From NCBI GenBank assembly GCA_002284615.2, contig MU069516.1:312080-332360 (forward strand): DNA of 20,281 nucleotides. Direction: 5' to 3'. Position numbers and translations under genes: made by a program. The number at the start of each line of letters is the position of its first letter. Position 1 is the first letter of the stretch. This document shows, in pieces, positions 1 to 9,027 of this stretch. Source of the DNA: Dunaliella salina. Taxonomy: Eukaryota; Chlorophyta; Chlorophyceae; Chlamydomonadales; Dunaliellaceae. The notes beneath the pieces are model-generated. The model searched no databases, had not been told where the DNA came from, and was given only the letters and a program-made list of their open reading frames with translations.

Positions 1-12
1 TGTGTGTGTGTG
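1..12. repeat. (TG)n microsatellite, cut by the window edge
   Basis: Six TG units open the window. The opposite end (20212-20281) is also (TG)n, so the window is probably bounded by microsatellites that stopped assembly. The true length is unknown. Confidence 0.9.
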
Positions 13-828
13 TAACGACAGCAACTCACTTGTAGCTCCAGCTGGTGCAGAAGTGTAAGGTTGGGCAGATTAATACCTGGCTCCAGAGCTTTTCGCTTCT
101 CATGCAGTCCATCTATGCACGCATGCAAGCGTGCAAGATGCAAGCCCTCAACCATTGATTGAACCAATCATCAAATCTTTCTTAATACTAAGAATCCACC
201 ATCCCATCAACTTCTTTGTAATGCGGTTACGCTGTCGAAACACTTGAGTTCCCAAATCAGGAAATAGACAAAAAAATCTATGAGTTAAATAAGTAAGTTA
301 CAGTGCAGAATGTACGCAAGGCGATTAATGAGCTCAACGGGTTGTGCGGAGCACGCACAGCACAGCAGGAGAGCGAGCAAAGGCTTTGACACTTGATCTC
401 CGTAGAGAGACCATGAGATGACCCTGTTGTTTGCAGCCTGTTTTCCTATCTGCGTAGACCCCTCCTGACTTGTCAGAACATTTCGAGCATGTCAGCCAAG
501 CTCAGGACACAGTCAACTTTCTGGTTGCAGGGCTGACATCATTGATCTGCTTGCAAAGGCAGCTTTCTCCAAAAGGATACTCCCAGAGAAAAAGATATGT
601 AACCCTTATCAGGGTTATCATGATGAATAAAGTCAAATTCATGATGCTCACTTACACCAAATCGTGCCTGAAGAGGTTAGGTTTTTGGAGTTGCGAGCCA
701 AACACATGAGCATTCCGGTTAAGACTTCTCGTGCTATGAAATTCTCAGTGCTTACTTGGAGAACCTCTGCTTTACGTGGTACTATGAGCGCATGTTTCTC
801 AACAATTGACGTTTCTGTAAACATTTTT
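13..828. other. Unassigned DNA with one weak degraded open frame
   Basis: No recognisable gene. On the plus strand one frame is open from about 468 to 948 except for a single TAA near 628. It includes the protein-like stretch ADIIDLLAKAAFSKRILPE (from 532) and runs through the short retroelement at 837-915, so the part after 837 is not native coding sequence. I do not recognise the product. It could be a decayed retroelement reading frame or chance; no splice structure or start codon supports a host gene. Confidence 0.3.
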
Positions 829-836
829 TTTGAAGA

Positions 837-915
837 CTTGTCTAATTCCAGGTCTGTGTTTCCGCTCAGCTGCCCTGTAGTCGGATATAGCAATGTATCC
901 TTACCTTACCTTACC
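837..915 (+). mobile_element. Short ACCTT-tailed retroelement copy, 8-bp TSD
   Basis: A 79-bp segment ends in an ACCTT-type pentamer tail (TTACCTTACCTTACC). It is flanked by the direct repeat TTTGAAGA at 829-836 and 916-923, which looks like a target-site duplication. Its 3' part (CTGTGTTTCCGC, CAGCTGCCCT, CGGATA.AGC.ATGT) is clearly homologous to the insertion at 7491-7586. The tail, small size and TSD fit target-primed reverse transcription of a 5'-truncated LINE or a very short SINE. The TSD is only 8 bp, so the boundaries are less secure than for the second copy. Confidence 0.65.
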
Positions 916-923
916 TTTGAAGA

Positions 924-1339
924 GAACATGCTTCACATAATCAGATGAGCTCGTCATCTCGAGGTGAAGGACAAAACCTGATGCCAATTGCCTCAATATT
1001 TCATTCCAAGTTCCATAGAATAGCCAATTCTTCTTTGGAATTCCCCTTGGGCAGCAGTATGGCAGAGCCTTGGGGCCTATCCAGGGGGCATACTTCACAC
1101 TCTCAAAGGTCACAAATAATAAAAAATGTGTAATAGTCAAATAAATCATTTTTGAATGATTGAGGCGGATACAGGCGATCGGATTGGTTGACCTGCAAAG
1201 AATCAGCTCATAATCAGCAATGTTAGAGCGCCTTGATCCAGCATTTTGGTACTAATGTTCCTCCCTTCGATTGCAGTCCATAGGGACAGCAGAGGGAGGG
1301 CTGTTTTTTCTTACCATCGAAATCGCCTGGCTCTTGACC
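924..1339. other. Unassigned intergenic DNA
   Basis: No gene or repeat family recognised. A short stretch near 1162-1180 (AGGCGGATACAGGCGAT) resembles the end of the ACCTT-tailed element but has no tail, so it is not annotated as a copy. Open frames here are short and overlap on both strands. Confidence 0.4.
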
Positions 1340-1412
1340 CATGGGCGGGACATGGGCGGGACATGGGCGGGACATGGGCGGGACATGGGCGGGACATGGG
1401 CGGGACATGGGC
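1340..1412. repeat. 11-bp minisatellite (GGGCGGGACAT)n
   Basis: About six and a half near-perfect copies of CATGGGCGGGA. The array lies between two copies of CTCTTGACCCATGGGCG (about 1332 and 1418), so it sits inside a longer imperfect direct repeat. The period is not a multiple of three, which leaves all frames open and creates repetitive ORFs on both strands that are not genes. Confidence 0.9.
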
Positions 1413-1440
1413 ATGGCTCTTGACCCATGGGCGAGACGGG

Positions 1441-1452
1441 AACTGGCCAGTT
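1441..1452. other. 12-bp perfect palindrome AACTGGCCAGTT
   Basis: Perfect dyad immediately after the 11-bp minisatellite. The core ACTGGCCAG recurs in the larger hairpin at 2151-2178. No function can be assigned. Confidence 0.5.
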
Positions 1453-2150
1453 GCTGTACACAATATACCAACACCTTTTTGCCCTTTTTTCCCTTTTTCC
1501 TTTCTTTTCAATTTGCCACCAGACACAGGTTCAACTCATCATATTTGAGGAGAGAGTCTCAGAGAGGAAGAAATTTCATTCGCAAAAGTGGGGGGAGATC
1601 GCAGAGCTTGTCATTACTAGGTGCTTGGTTGAAATTGAAAATTCGTCTCACAGCCAGCTTATGGAGCCAGGTGTTCCTAGCAACCCTCCAGGTTCCCACT
1701 AGCCCTTTCTCTTCTTTGAAGAATGAGAGTTTTTTTGAGCCAATGTGCCTCTTCTTCCTTGATTGATGGAGGGAAGGATTCCTCTGCTGACGAAGTTTTT
1801 CCCCTCTCTTGCCGTAGGCTTCTGTCTCATAAGCCAAGTTTCCTTGGATTCAAGTGCCATTGAAGTTGGGGTCCACCTGAGGCACCAGTTTGGCTAAACC
1901 CCAGGGCCTATGGTCCATGCAAAGCGTTTTTGGATAGATGCATGGAGATTTTTGGCAGATAAGATGATCGGCTGTGAAGTTGGCGCCAAAGAAAAAGAAA
2001 GAAGAGAAAGAAAACTATGACAGGTAGTGAGAACGCTCCCCACATCAATTAAGGAAAAGAGGATACCTATGGCCTGTCACGCTGAATCGTGGTTATTGCC
2101 GAATCCTGGTCATGCAGATAGTTAGTTTGTTACCTTTATTCTTAGACTGG
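1453..2150. other. Unassigned DNA; possible LINE 3' UTR trace at 1749-1800
   Basis: No gene recognised. The segment around 1749-1800 (CTTCCTTGATTGATGGAGGG and following) is weakly similar to the sequence following the plus-strand LINE end near 6768-6800 (CTTCCTTAATTCATGTGGGG), so a decayed LINE 3' UTR is possible. A purine-rich run lies at about 1985-2018. Confidence 0.3.
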
Positions 2151-2178
2151 CTCGACAACTGGCCAGCCAGTTGTTGAG
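2151..2178. other. Hairpin: 13-bp stem, 2-nt loop
   Basis: CTCGACAACTGGC is followed by CA and then GCCAGTTGTTGAG, giving 12 of 13 paired positions (one G-T). The sequence could form a tight cruciform or RNA hairpin. There is no T-run or neighbouring gene to suggest a terminator, and this is not a bacterial context. Confidence 0.6.
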
Positions 2179-2278
2179 AATTTGTTGTGCACATTAGATT
2201 GGACTTGGTAGAGTCGTACCAGAGGGGGGAAGCTGAGGCCCAAAATAAGGTGTTTTTGGCATGCTCCTTGCGTATGTA

Positions 2279-2368
2279 CTCCGTAACTGGTAATATTGAA
2301 GCTTGGGCTCACTGTAAAGCCTGTTTTCCGTCTGTAGTACTAGGGTTTCAATATTACCAGTGACGGAG
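2279..2368. mobile_element. 90-bp foldback with 22-bp terminal inverted repeats (possible MITE)
   Basis: The left arm at 2279-2300 (starting CTCCGTAACTGG) and right arm at 2347-2368 (ending CCAGTGACGGAG) are inverted repeats matching at 21 of 22 positions, separated by 46 bp. Outer ends beginning CTCCGT and a TA just outside the left end recall Stowaway/Tc1-mariner MITEs, but the right flank reads AA rather than TA, so a TSD is not proven. It could also be the template of a stable RNA hairpin. Confidence 0.5.
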
Positions 2369-3189
2369 AACATGGCTAAAAAGGCGCGGCATGAACCCTA
2401 GTTTTCACCACCTGAACTCCATATCTCACCACCCACTGCACCAAATTGGGTGAATCTTGGTGATTTTGAGTCCATGTACCAAAGAAATATCATTGCAAAA
2501 AAATGGAGAGAAAAGACTCAATGGTTGGTGAGATACAGAATTTCAGCCATTTCCCTTAGTGAAAATCCAGCACTAGGGGTGCCAAAAAGGTCGTTTTTTT
2601 ACTTTCTTCATTCCCGTTTTTGAATGTGCAGGATGTTAGCAGTGTGTATAGGGATTGTAAATGCAAGAAAATGGGAGTGGAAAATGGTCACAGGGTGGAG
2701 CTATGGGCCATTTTGGGGTGATCTGAGGCCAGGAGAGTGATCTGGGGTCCCCCAATTTTTATCACTTTTTGGTGAAAGTGATTTTAATGTAAATAATAAT
2801 GGTTGGCATAGTCGGATTTGAGAAAGAAATGCAAGAAAAAGCATCTCTAGCAAATTGGCCAGGTTTCCTCCTCTGGAGTTATACCCAATGGTCTGGATTT
2901 GACATCACCTATTCTCAGCTTTGTAACTGAGCAGATGACCAAGTAGTCTCCCATTGCCCTGGGAGGGGCAAAGGGGGACAGGCCTGGCAACCGTATACCA
3001 ACGCTGAGTATGTCTCGTGTGTGAAGAATAAGTGCTGTGCTGCATTGTGCGGGAGTGCAGCAAGGAACAGCAAACCCAGAATCCCAGCAACCCTGCCTCA
3101 CTCGCATCGCTTTCCATCAGCTTGGGTTAAATTGTCCTTTGCCTGGATGGTTGTAACCAGCCCTGAACGTTAAACAACCATTTCTCAAC
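2369..3189. other. Unassigned DNA; possible 3' UTR of the adjacent minus-strand LINE
   Basis: No gene recognised. Between 2847 and 3117 the minus strand has two overlapping open frames, but neither shows a familiar domain. Because the LINE on the minus strand stops near 3190-3240, this stretch may contain its 3' UTR; no pentamer tail was seen to mark the end. Confidence 0.3.
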
Positions 3190-3482
3190 AACTCAATAGT
3201 GACCTGTGCTCCCAGGTTGGTGATGTGTGTGTGACAATGATCTCGCACGACAGGCCAGGGCACCATGTATCCCCTTCACCAAGAGAAAATGAAAAAAGAA
3301 GTCAGTGGTGATCTGAAGGGTACTAGCAGCAGCCCGTGCCTGACCTTTTTGATGAGAGTTGAAAGAGGTCTTCTCAAAAGCTGGTCTGGTACTAGCAAGT
3401 TTGGACAGAATGAGCATGGAAGTTTCAGAACAAGCCTGGTGACCTTGTGTATGTCAAGACCAAGCTCTTTAAGTGGCTCTCA

Positions 3483-4113
3483 CGTGTGGGAAGTGTAAAT
3501 GACCCCACCCACACCTAGCAGAATTTTATGAAGGGAGACTTGAGCAGTGGCCCTGAAAGGGCGGCAACACAAATCGCAGTGCTGCTGCTTGGAGGCCTCA
3601 AGCTGATTCTTGGGCCGGGTGTCTTCACAGCATTTGGCTTCCAAGAGATGGATGTGCCTCTGTTCTGGGAGGAGCTGACTAGGGTGACGGGTCTTGGAAG
3701 AAGGTGGAGTGGCTATGGCTGGTGCTGAATGCTCCATGTTTCCTCCACGCCCCCCTGCAATTCTCAATGGATCCGGGAAATGGTCCTTGGGACGTTTTTC
3801 ACTGGAAAAACTAATATGCATCAGGGCGGCTAGAAGTGAGCCTCTCTTTATCAGGGAAACGACGAGGGAAAGTATATTTAGGGAGGGTTCTAGTTGTTGA
3901 GTGCTCAGGAATCTGGAGATCCTGTAAAGCAAAACTACCTGCTCTGCCAATGTCCATGAAGGCAAGGCCTGCCCCGAGAGAGCCTTTGCTGACACCTTTA
4001 AGGGGGTTTCTGCTGGCACTGTTGTGGCGCTCTGTTACCATATTTGACGAGGTGGAGTGTTTGCATCCTGATAGAATGTGAAGGGCACTGCCAGGCTCTC
4101 CACAAAGGGGGCA
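3483..4113 (-). other. Zinc motif plus PD...ExK endonuclease-like domain of the LINE
   Basis: CPLC followed by HILSGC (4057-4113) is a CCHC-type motif like those that precede the endonuclease of restriction-like-endonuclease LINEs. Downstream, RPDA and LLEAK have the spacing and chemistry of a PD-(D/E)xK nuclease site, but a stop codon lies between them just after RPDAY (near 3812). The domain assignment rests on motif pattern only; a profile search would decide it. Confidence 0.6.
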
Positions 4114-4572
4114 GACAGGTGGATTTAATCTAATATTTAAAAGCGGAGTGCATGCCTCTGGTTGAAGAAGGCGCCTGTGCGGTAGTCATAGATGTTCCGT
4201 TTCATTTTGGAAGGGAGTGTTGGCAGGGCCCAAAAGGCAAATGCCGCAGTGACTTTCTGGCTTTTGGATTGACAATGGGAAGTAGATTTTGGTAACATAA
4301 TATCTCGGTGTTGACCTTTCCAAGTCTATGTTTTGAGTGCATGTGTGCCCTCGGAGGATCATGTAGGTTGGAGAAGTAATTCAGCTTGAATGCAGGTGAG
4401 TTTGTACGTCCTGATGTCCTTGCATGGTTGTGGGCAGTTTCCTCAAAAGCAAGCCAGGTGGTGTCATGAAAAGGACTGCCTTCAAGATTTACACAAGGTA
4501 ACTTTATGTCTGCCAGTTTTTGGTCATCCTGAATGGCCTGATGCTTGGCAATGGCAACGGTGCGTTCACCTT

Positions 4573-4921
4573 GGCAATTCCGGCATGAGATTTAGCCTTG
4601 AAGAAATAAATTGGTGTCGGTGAGTTGCGCACAAGCTGTACGAATGTCTTGAGGATATAGTATATACCTTTGAAAATGCTGGCGGTGCAGCTCTGGATAT
4701 AGTATTAAGTTCTCTGATATGTTGTAGTGAGTCAAGGCTATCGGTGGCAATGCAAGAGTGGCCTTGAAGGTTGGCAGCTGCAGCCAATTCAGCCTTGCAA
4801 TGTTGTAGGTGATTCCTACTCTATTCAGTTGGACATGGATGGGGCTATCACTGGCAGGGTGGTAGACACCTGCACCTACCACCTGTTTTCCATGGCACAT
4901 ATGGCAGCTCCCATCCGTGTA
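4573..4921 (-). other. RNase H domain of the minus-strand LINE (frameshifted)
   Basis: All main RNase H landmarks are visible: YTDGSCH (4901-4921) with the first catalytic Asp, KAELAAAANLQGHSCIATDS (4738-4796) with the catalytic Glu and second Asp, and FKAKSHAGIA (about 4573-4602), the usual KxKSHAGIxGNE site just before the last acidic residue. The first and second landmarks are in different frames: a one-base loss lies near 4797, between YNIA and KAELAAA. Another shift separates the KSHAGIA motif. In an intact element this domain degrades the RNA strand during cDNA synthesis. Confidence 0.85.
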
Positions 4922-5999
4922 TGCCCACCCTCTCCAGTTGTGGACTCTACGGACCAGTTCAGGGCAAAATGAGGTGTGTGTTGGGTGGAGTTGATGGCTG
5001 TGAATGGTAATTCTTGAGGGGTTTGTTCATGGTCAAAGGGTAATTTTTCAAATTTCTAACCAGTCTTGATTTCTGGGTGCCTGGATTTGAGAACTGGGTC
5101 ATTGCTGATGCTTCTTTCAAAACGGCTTGCCCCAGGTTGTCTCGTGATAAGCTGATGAGCCAGTTTGAGTTGTTTTTAATGAACCTGATCCTTGCAGCAG
5201 TGTTCCAGACAGCAATTAATTGTAGGCTCCAGGAGTGGCGGGGCAGGACAATGTCCTCGCTGACCCAGAAAGGGAGAGTGGGTTAGATGAGGGCCATTGA
5301 GGGCATGGCTCCCAATGTAAAGCAAAGTTGGGTTTAAGGAGTCAGGAGTTTAAAATATGGATTTGTGCTCATTGGACCTCCCCAGCTTGGTAAGAACACG
5401 AAGGTTGCTGTTGCGTCATTTTATTGTATTACAGAGTAGCGTGGCGTATTTGAGGGAAGGTGCTTCACATGGTCATCATAAATTGGATGACATGTTGTGA
5501 ACCCTGAGAATTAGGACGAGAAAGCATTATGGATTGCTTCAAAGACCCTGCCTCGGGGATGTTCACACCAGTAGTGTGAGTGATTGGGGTTGTGATCCAG
5601 GGGTGAAGCCGTTTTTTCCTGGGTCACTATGGCCCATTTTTGCATAGCTGCATGGGTGTGGTTAAGTAGGATGCGTATATACAAATCCTTTTTTTCTACT
5701 TTTGTGTTTGTTGTTGTTCAAGATTGAGCGTGAGAAAAAGGCCCATAACCTCGGAGGTAAACTTTTGGGAGGAGGCTGGATTGTGTTGTGTGTTCCCTTA
5801 TGTTTGGCTCTGTCAAATGCATGGAGGATATAGATGCGCTCTGGGGTGTATGTAATGGGTCGGTGGTTAATGTTAAGGAGCTGGGCAAATGACTTGCGTA
5901 CACGGCTGTTGGGTTTGGCATGAATTGGACAGTGCTGATCCTAGGAGTCACAGTCAAAAGCAGGCTGCTAAACATCATTGGATCGCTTCTTCTTTGAAC

Positions 6000-6475
6000 C
6001 TTGTTAGTGCTGAGACTGCGCCTTGCAAAGCCCCTAGATATCTTCTTTTAAATTTGGGAAGATGTGTGCAGCATGATATTTAATGCTTCAGGCTAAGGCA
6101 CACACAATGGGAGTAGATAGAGCTTTTTGGCAGGCTGGTGTGAATGGCCCTTGTGATTTTTGTGATCCACAAGATCTGCAAGACGAGAAACAAGCCCTTT
6201 TCCTTCGAATTGTGCAAATATTCGTTTTCTGTGAGGCGAGTGTGCTTATCTTTTCTTGGAGGCTTCTCCTCAGGCAAGAACTTCAGAATTTATTACTCCG
6301 AGCTTAGCAATGAGGACATCTTCTTCAGCAAAATTTAAATCAGCTGTGTTTTTCCTCTGAGATCATGGAAGTTTTTTTTGTGTGGCTGGCTATGACCGAC
6401 AGGCTGAGCAGTCAAACAACCTCAGGCTGGCTGGCTGAAGGCCAAAACCCACGTTTGTGCAAACTAAACTAACAA
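6000..6475 (+). pseudogene. C-terminus of a second LINE family (CDFC zinc motif)
   Basis: The plus strand reads AHTMGVDRAFWQAG, then NGPCDFCDPQDLQDEKQALF (about 6130-6212). This matches the zinc-binding end of LINE reverse transcriptases, where a CxxC pair is followed about 15 residues later by H/ExxLFxC. A frameshift near 6213 moves the frame to FSSGKNFRIYYSELSNEDIF (about 6265-6325), then EIMEVFFVWLAMTDRL and a TAA near 6470. The second zinc ligand pair is damaged (QALFL where HALFxC is expected). The copy starts abruptly near 6000, where the oppositely oriented LINE ends. Confidence 0.65.
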
Positions 6476-6529
6476 TTCCCCAGACTAAGTATTCAGGCAC
6501 CGAAGGAGGAAGTGCTCCAAATTTTTTTC

Positions 6530-6757
6530 CAACATGGCACATGGTTTTGACACTTACAAGGCCCGCGGACTTGCTCTGAAGCTTCATGCTCATTCTGTCC
6601 AGGATACTTACAAATTGCCAGCACCAGATGAGCTCTCAAAAAGTCTTCTTTCTGCTCTCCTCAGCAAGATCTGGTGCGGCACACTGCAATTAGTCCTGAT
6701 CCACCCATCGGCTTTTTTCTCTTGGTGGAGAAAAGACATGATGCCTCCGCCCTAGAT
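6530..6757 (+). pseudogene. 3' coding end of the same LINE family as 3190-6000, opposite strand
   Basis: Reads GFDTYKARGLALKLHAHSVQ and continues to a stop at 6753-6755. It aligns at DNA level with the minus-strand copy at about 3240-3470: both contain an LGLD/GFD...LxLKL block and end with TTTTCTCTTGGTG followed by a GACATG/TACATG-GTGCC segment. It represents only the last 75 codons or so of the polyprotein. The two copies point towards opposite ends of the window, about 3 kb apart. Confidence 0.65.
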
Positions 6758-7476
6758 ATCCCCTCTTCCTTAATTCATGTGGGGAAGGTTTTCCCTGCAA
6801 TATAGTTTTCTGTCTTCCTTTCTTTCCTACATACCTAAAAGTGAATTCCGACAAGATATATCGGTAAATTCTTCGGTTTTTACCATTCAACCCCCTCATC
6901 TCCTCATTTAAAGAGCCCGCAGGTAGCACAAGGAGCTCAGCCAAACAAGCATACACAATTCTGGAGCACAAACTTCGGAATGAACTGCAACTCTGTGCAT
7001 GCACGGTGCACAAATTATTTGCAATTTGCACTTCAAGTGGTTTCCACATTGAAATTGGCAAGGTCAATGCCTGCTCATAGCTGGAAAACATCTATGAAAA
7101 CATCTTTTCAGAAACTGATCAGGAACTCTGGCTGGCCATTTGAGGTTGCAGGATCCCCAGCATCTTAAAATTAGTGTAGACTAGCTGAACCTGAACCCTC
7201 CTTGCATTAAAGCTGTTCCAAGAAAGCATGAATCAAGGCGCAGCAAAAGCTCCCATGAAATATGCAATACCCCTCGCGAAAAAATCTAAAGTTCCAATGA
7301 TTCGTCAAGCATGTGCGTAAAGCTATCCTGATTTGCATTGTCCATTGCCCGCTTCACTTTCTCGCCCAATGCTGCGCTTTTCTGGTCCCAGCTTCTTGTG
7401 GCGAAGGCCATGGCAGCAGACACCCCCATGACAACCTGCATGAGCAACAGGACATACCATTCTTATTCACTGCAAA
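6758..7476. other. Unassigned DNA with a weak degraded open frame
   Basis: The first part is probably LINE 3' UTR (see 6530-6757). From about 6930 a plus-strand frame reads HKLRNELQLCACTVHKLFAI and then LENIYENIFSETDQELWLAI, interrupted by a TAG near 7078 and a TGA near 7141. It is protein-like but unrecognised, and is more likely a decayed transposon ORF than a host exon. Confidence 0.3.
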
Positions 7477-7490
7477 CCTACCCATTCCCA

Positions 7491-7586
7491 AGCACCATTT
7501 TCTTTTTTAGGCTGGTCTGGTTACAGGCCTCTGTGTTTCCGCGCAGCTGCCCTTCTAGGCGGATAAAGCGATGTTACCTTGCCTTG
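7491..7586 (+). mobile_element. 96-bp ACCTT-tailed retroelement with perfect 14-bp TSD
   Basis: The direct repeat CCTACCCATTCCCA occurs at 7477-7490 and 7587-7600 and exactly brackets a 96-bp segment ending in GTTACCTTGCCTTG. The segment shares CTCTGTGTTTCCGC, CAGCTGCCCTTCTAG and CGGATAAAGCGATGTTACC with the copy at 837-915. A long TSD, pentamer 3' tail and variable 5' end are hallmarks of LINE-type insertion. No coding capacity is left, so it is a severely 5'-truncated LINE or a very short SINE mobilised in trans. Confidence 0.8.
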
Positions 7587-7785
7587 CCTACCCATTCCCA
7601 TACCCTCATGCACATCCTGGAAGCTGCTGAATGGCATGAGTACAAGGACACGTGGAAAGAGACATTGCCAGCTATGCTGACGTGGCAAGATCAGCCTGTT
7701 TTGGAGATGCTATGCCTGAGACAAAACCTAGGCTTTACAACATATGTGACCTGTGTGTAGCTCATTGCGCAGCGCAGAGTCCAAG

Positions 7786-8130
7786 GATGCGCATGGAAGC
7801 TGCAGGTACAATGCTTGCTACATATTGTCCACACACCTATTTACTTGGGCATTTCAAGCAGGTTTGCACCACAAATCACACTAACACCCACATACAGGAC
7901 ATGAGAATGAGTCTTGCAAAGCAACGCATCAGCAAACTTCTGCGGCACCCCCACTTACTTCTCAACGCGCATGGAAGCTGCAGGCAAGACGCAACTTGCT
8001 ACACGTCGTCCATATTCACCTGTTCACCTGGGCATTTTAGGCAGGAATGGACAAGAAACACCCACCCACCCGTGGCAACACAGCATCAACCTTCCGCAGC
8101 AACACCACTTGCTTCTCAACACACAGCACA
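7786..8130. repeat. Tandem duplication, about 180-bp unit
   Basis: Two diverged copies begin with CGCATGGAAGCTGCAGG (about 7790 and 7970) and share CTTGCTACA, CACCTATTTACTTGGGCATTT / CACCTGTTCACCTGGGCATTTTAGGCAGG and the CACCACTT / CCCCCACTTACTTCTCAAC junction. The long plus-strand open frame over this block (7652-8221) has no recognisable domain and is probably repeat-derived. Confidence 0.65.
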
Positions 8131-8875
8131 TGGTCATTCTAACATCATGCACCTGCCCATCATGATTGGAATTTCATTACCCCACTGGTGCAGCGGCAAG
8201 CTAGCAGCACCCTGTAGGTGAACTTCAATTTCCGGCCTCATGGATTTTTTCTTTCACAATACAGATCAGCCAAACTCTGAAGGTCATCCCCCTCATGTAA
8301 TGCAATGTAATTTGCCGTGCAGGTGAAGCTAAGTCTTCCTTTGACAGGCCCACCCATTTTCCATGAAGGAGAAGATCGGTATGGGCAAAAACAAGTTTGT
8401 GCAGTTTTTTGGAACCAAAAGTTTGTCTTTTCAGGGGCTATGCCCCATGACAAGGTACTTCCAATCAACCTTTAACAGTTCCAGGCAATTTATGGCTGCA
8501 AGTTTTTGGGTGGGATTCATCTGTGTTGCTTGTTTACCTTCAGATCAAAGCATATGTATCTTAGAACGGCTGGACCTCGGGGAAGAGGCTCCCAGGGCAG
8601 CAAGCGGGGAGAGAGTGCAATCAGGGAGTGTCACCTTAAAATAAATCAACAGTTACACATTCTGTGCAGACAGAAGTTTCGTTCTATTCTAAAATGGAAG
8701 GGTGTCAAAATGCAAGCGACATTTATGCCCCAAGATTTGGAAATGCGATTTGTTAACTGTCACAAAATGCATCCTTGCGGTTTGAGCTGTGAGCTCAGCA
8801 CGGAAATGTTAAGGTGTTCAACCCATGGATCTTGCCAAGCTTGATGGAGCATGATGCTCTCCTATGAAAAGCTAC
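8131..8875. other. Unassigned DNA
   Basis: Overlapping plus-strand open frames (8363-8644 and 8506-8844) and a minus-strand one (8238-8468) carry no motif I recognise and show no convincing splice signals. The last exon of the minus-strand transporter should lie somewhere below 10.1 kb, and this stretch is one place to look, but nothing here resembles its TM12. Confidence 0.3.
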
Positions 8876-8976
8876 TCAAATTGACATAGTAATGTTTGCC
8901 AGACAGCTCTTCAGTACGATTTTCAAGTAGTACCCAAGCTTGACGAAGACCAGAAGTTCGTATGCCCTGGTTCTGT

Positions 8977-9027
<51 letters not shown>

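Larger units (their letters stand above)
3190..6000 (-). pseudogene. Decayed Dualen/RandI-like LINE, C-terminal half of the polyprotein
   Basis: This is the post-RT half of a non-LTR retrotransposon polyprotein, read from about 6000 down to 3190. First comes a region between RT and RNase H (about 5990-5510) with ERIYILHAFDRAKHKG and, after a frameshift at an A-run near 5695, HTHAAMQKWAIVTQEKT. Next is an RNase H domain (about 4921-4573), then a zinc motif CPLCGEPGSALHILSGCKH (4057-4113), then a C-terminal domain with RPDA (3817-3828) and HLLEAKCCEDTRP (3612-3656), which together look like a PD...ExK endonuclease-like signature. LLGVGGVIYTSHT (3483-3527) follows. Several frameshifts and in-frame stops (for example a TAG near 5942) make this copy non-functional. 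The RT core is absent, so it is 5'-truncated or interrupted near 6000. RNase H plus restriction-like endonuclease suggests the Dualen/RandI clade; that clade call is inference. Confidence 0.8.

Noticed and set aside
2151..2178. Rho-independent terminator
   Set aside because: No T-tract and no bacterial gene organisation; a hairpin only.
3480..4019. 179-codon minus-strand ORF as a host gene
   Set aside because: It contains the endonuclease-like end of the LINE in one frame and frameshifted LINE sequence before it.
6690..7091. 133-codon minus-strand ORF
   Set aside because: Antisense to the plus-strand LINE end and its probable 3' UTR; no motif.
7652..8221. 189-codon plus-strand ORF
   Set aside because: Covers a diverged tandem duplication; no recognisable domain or splice signals.
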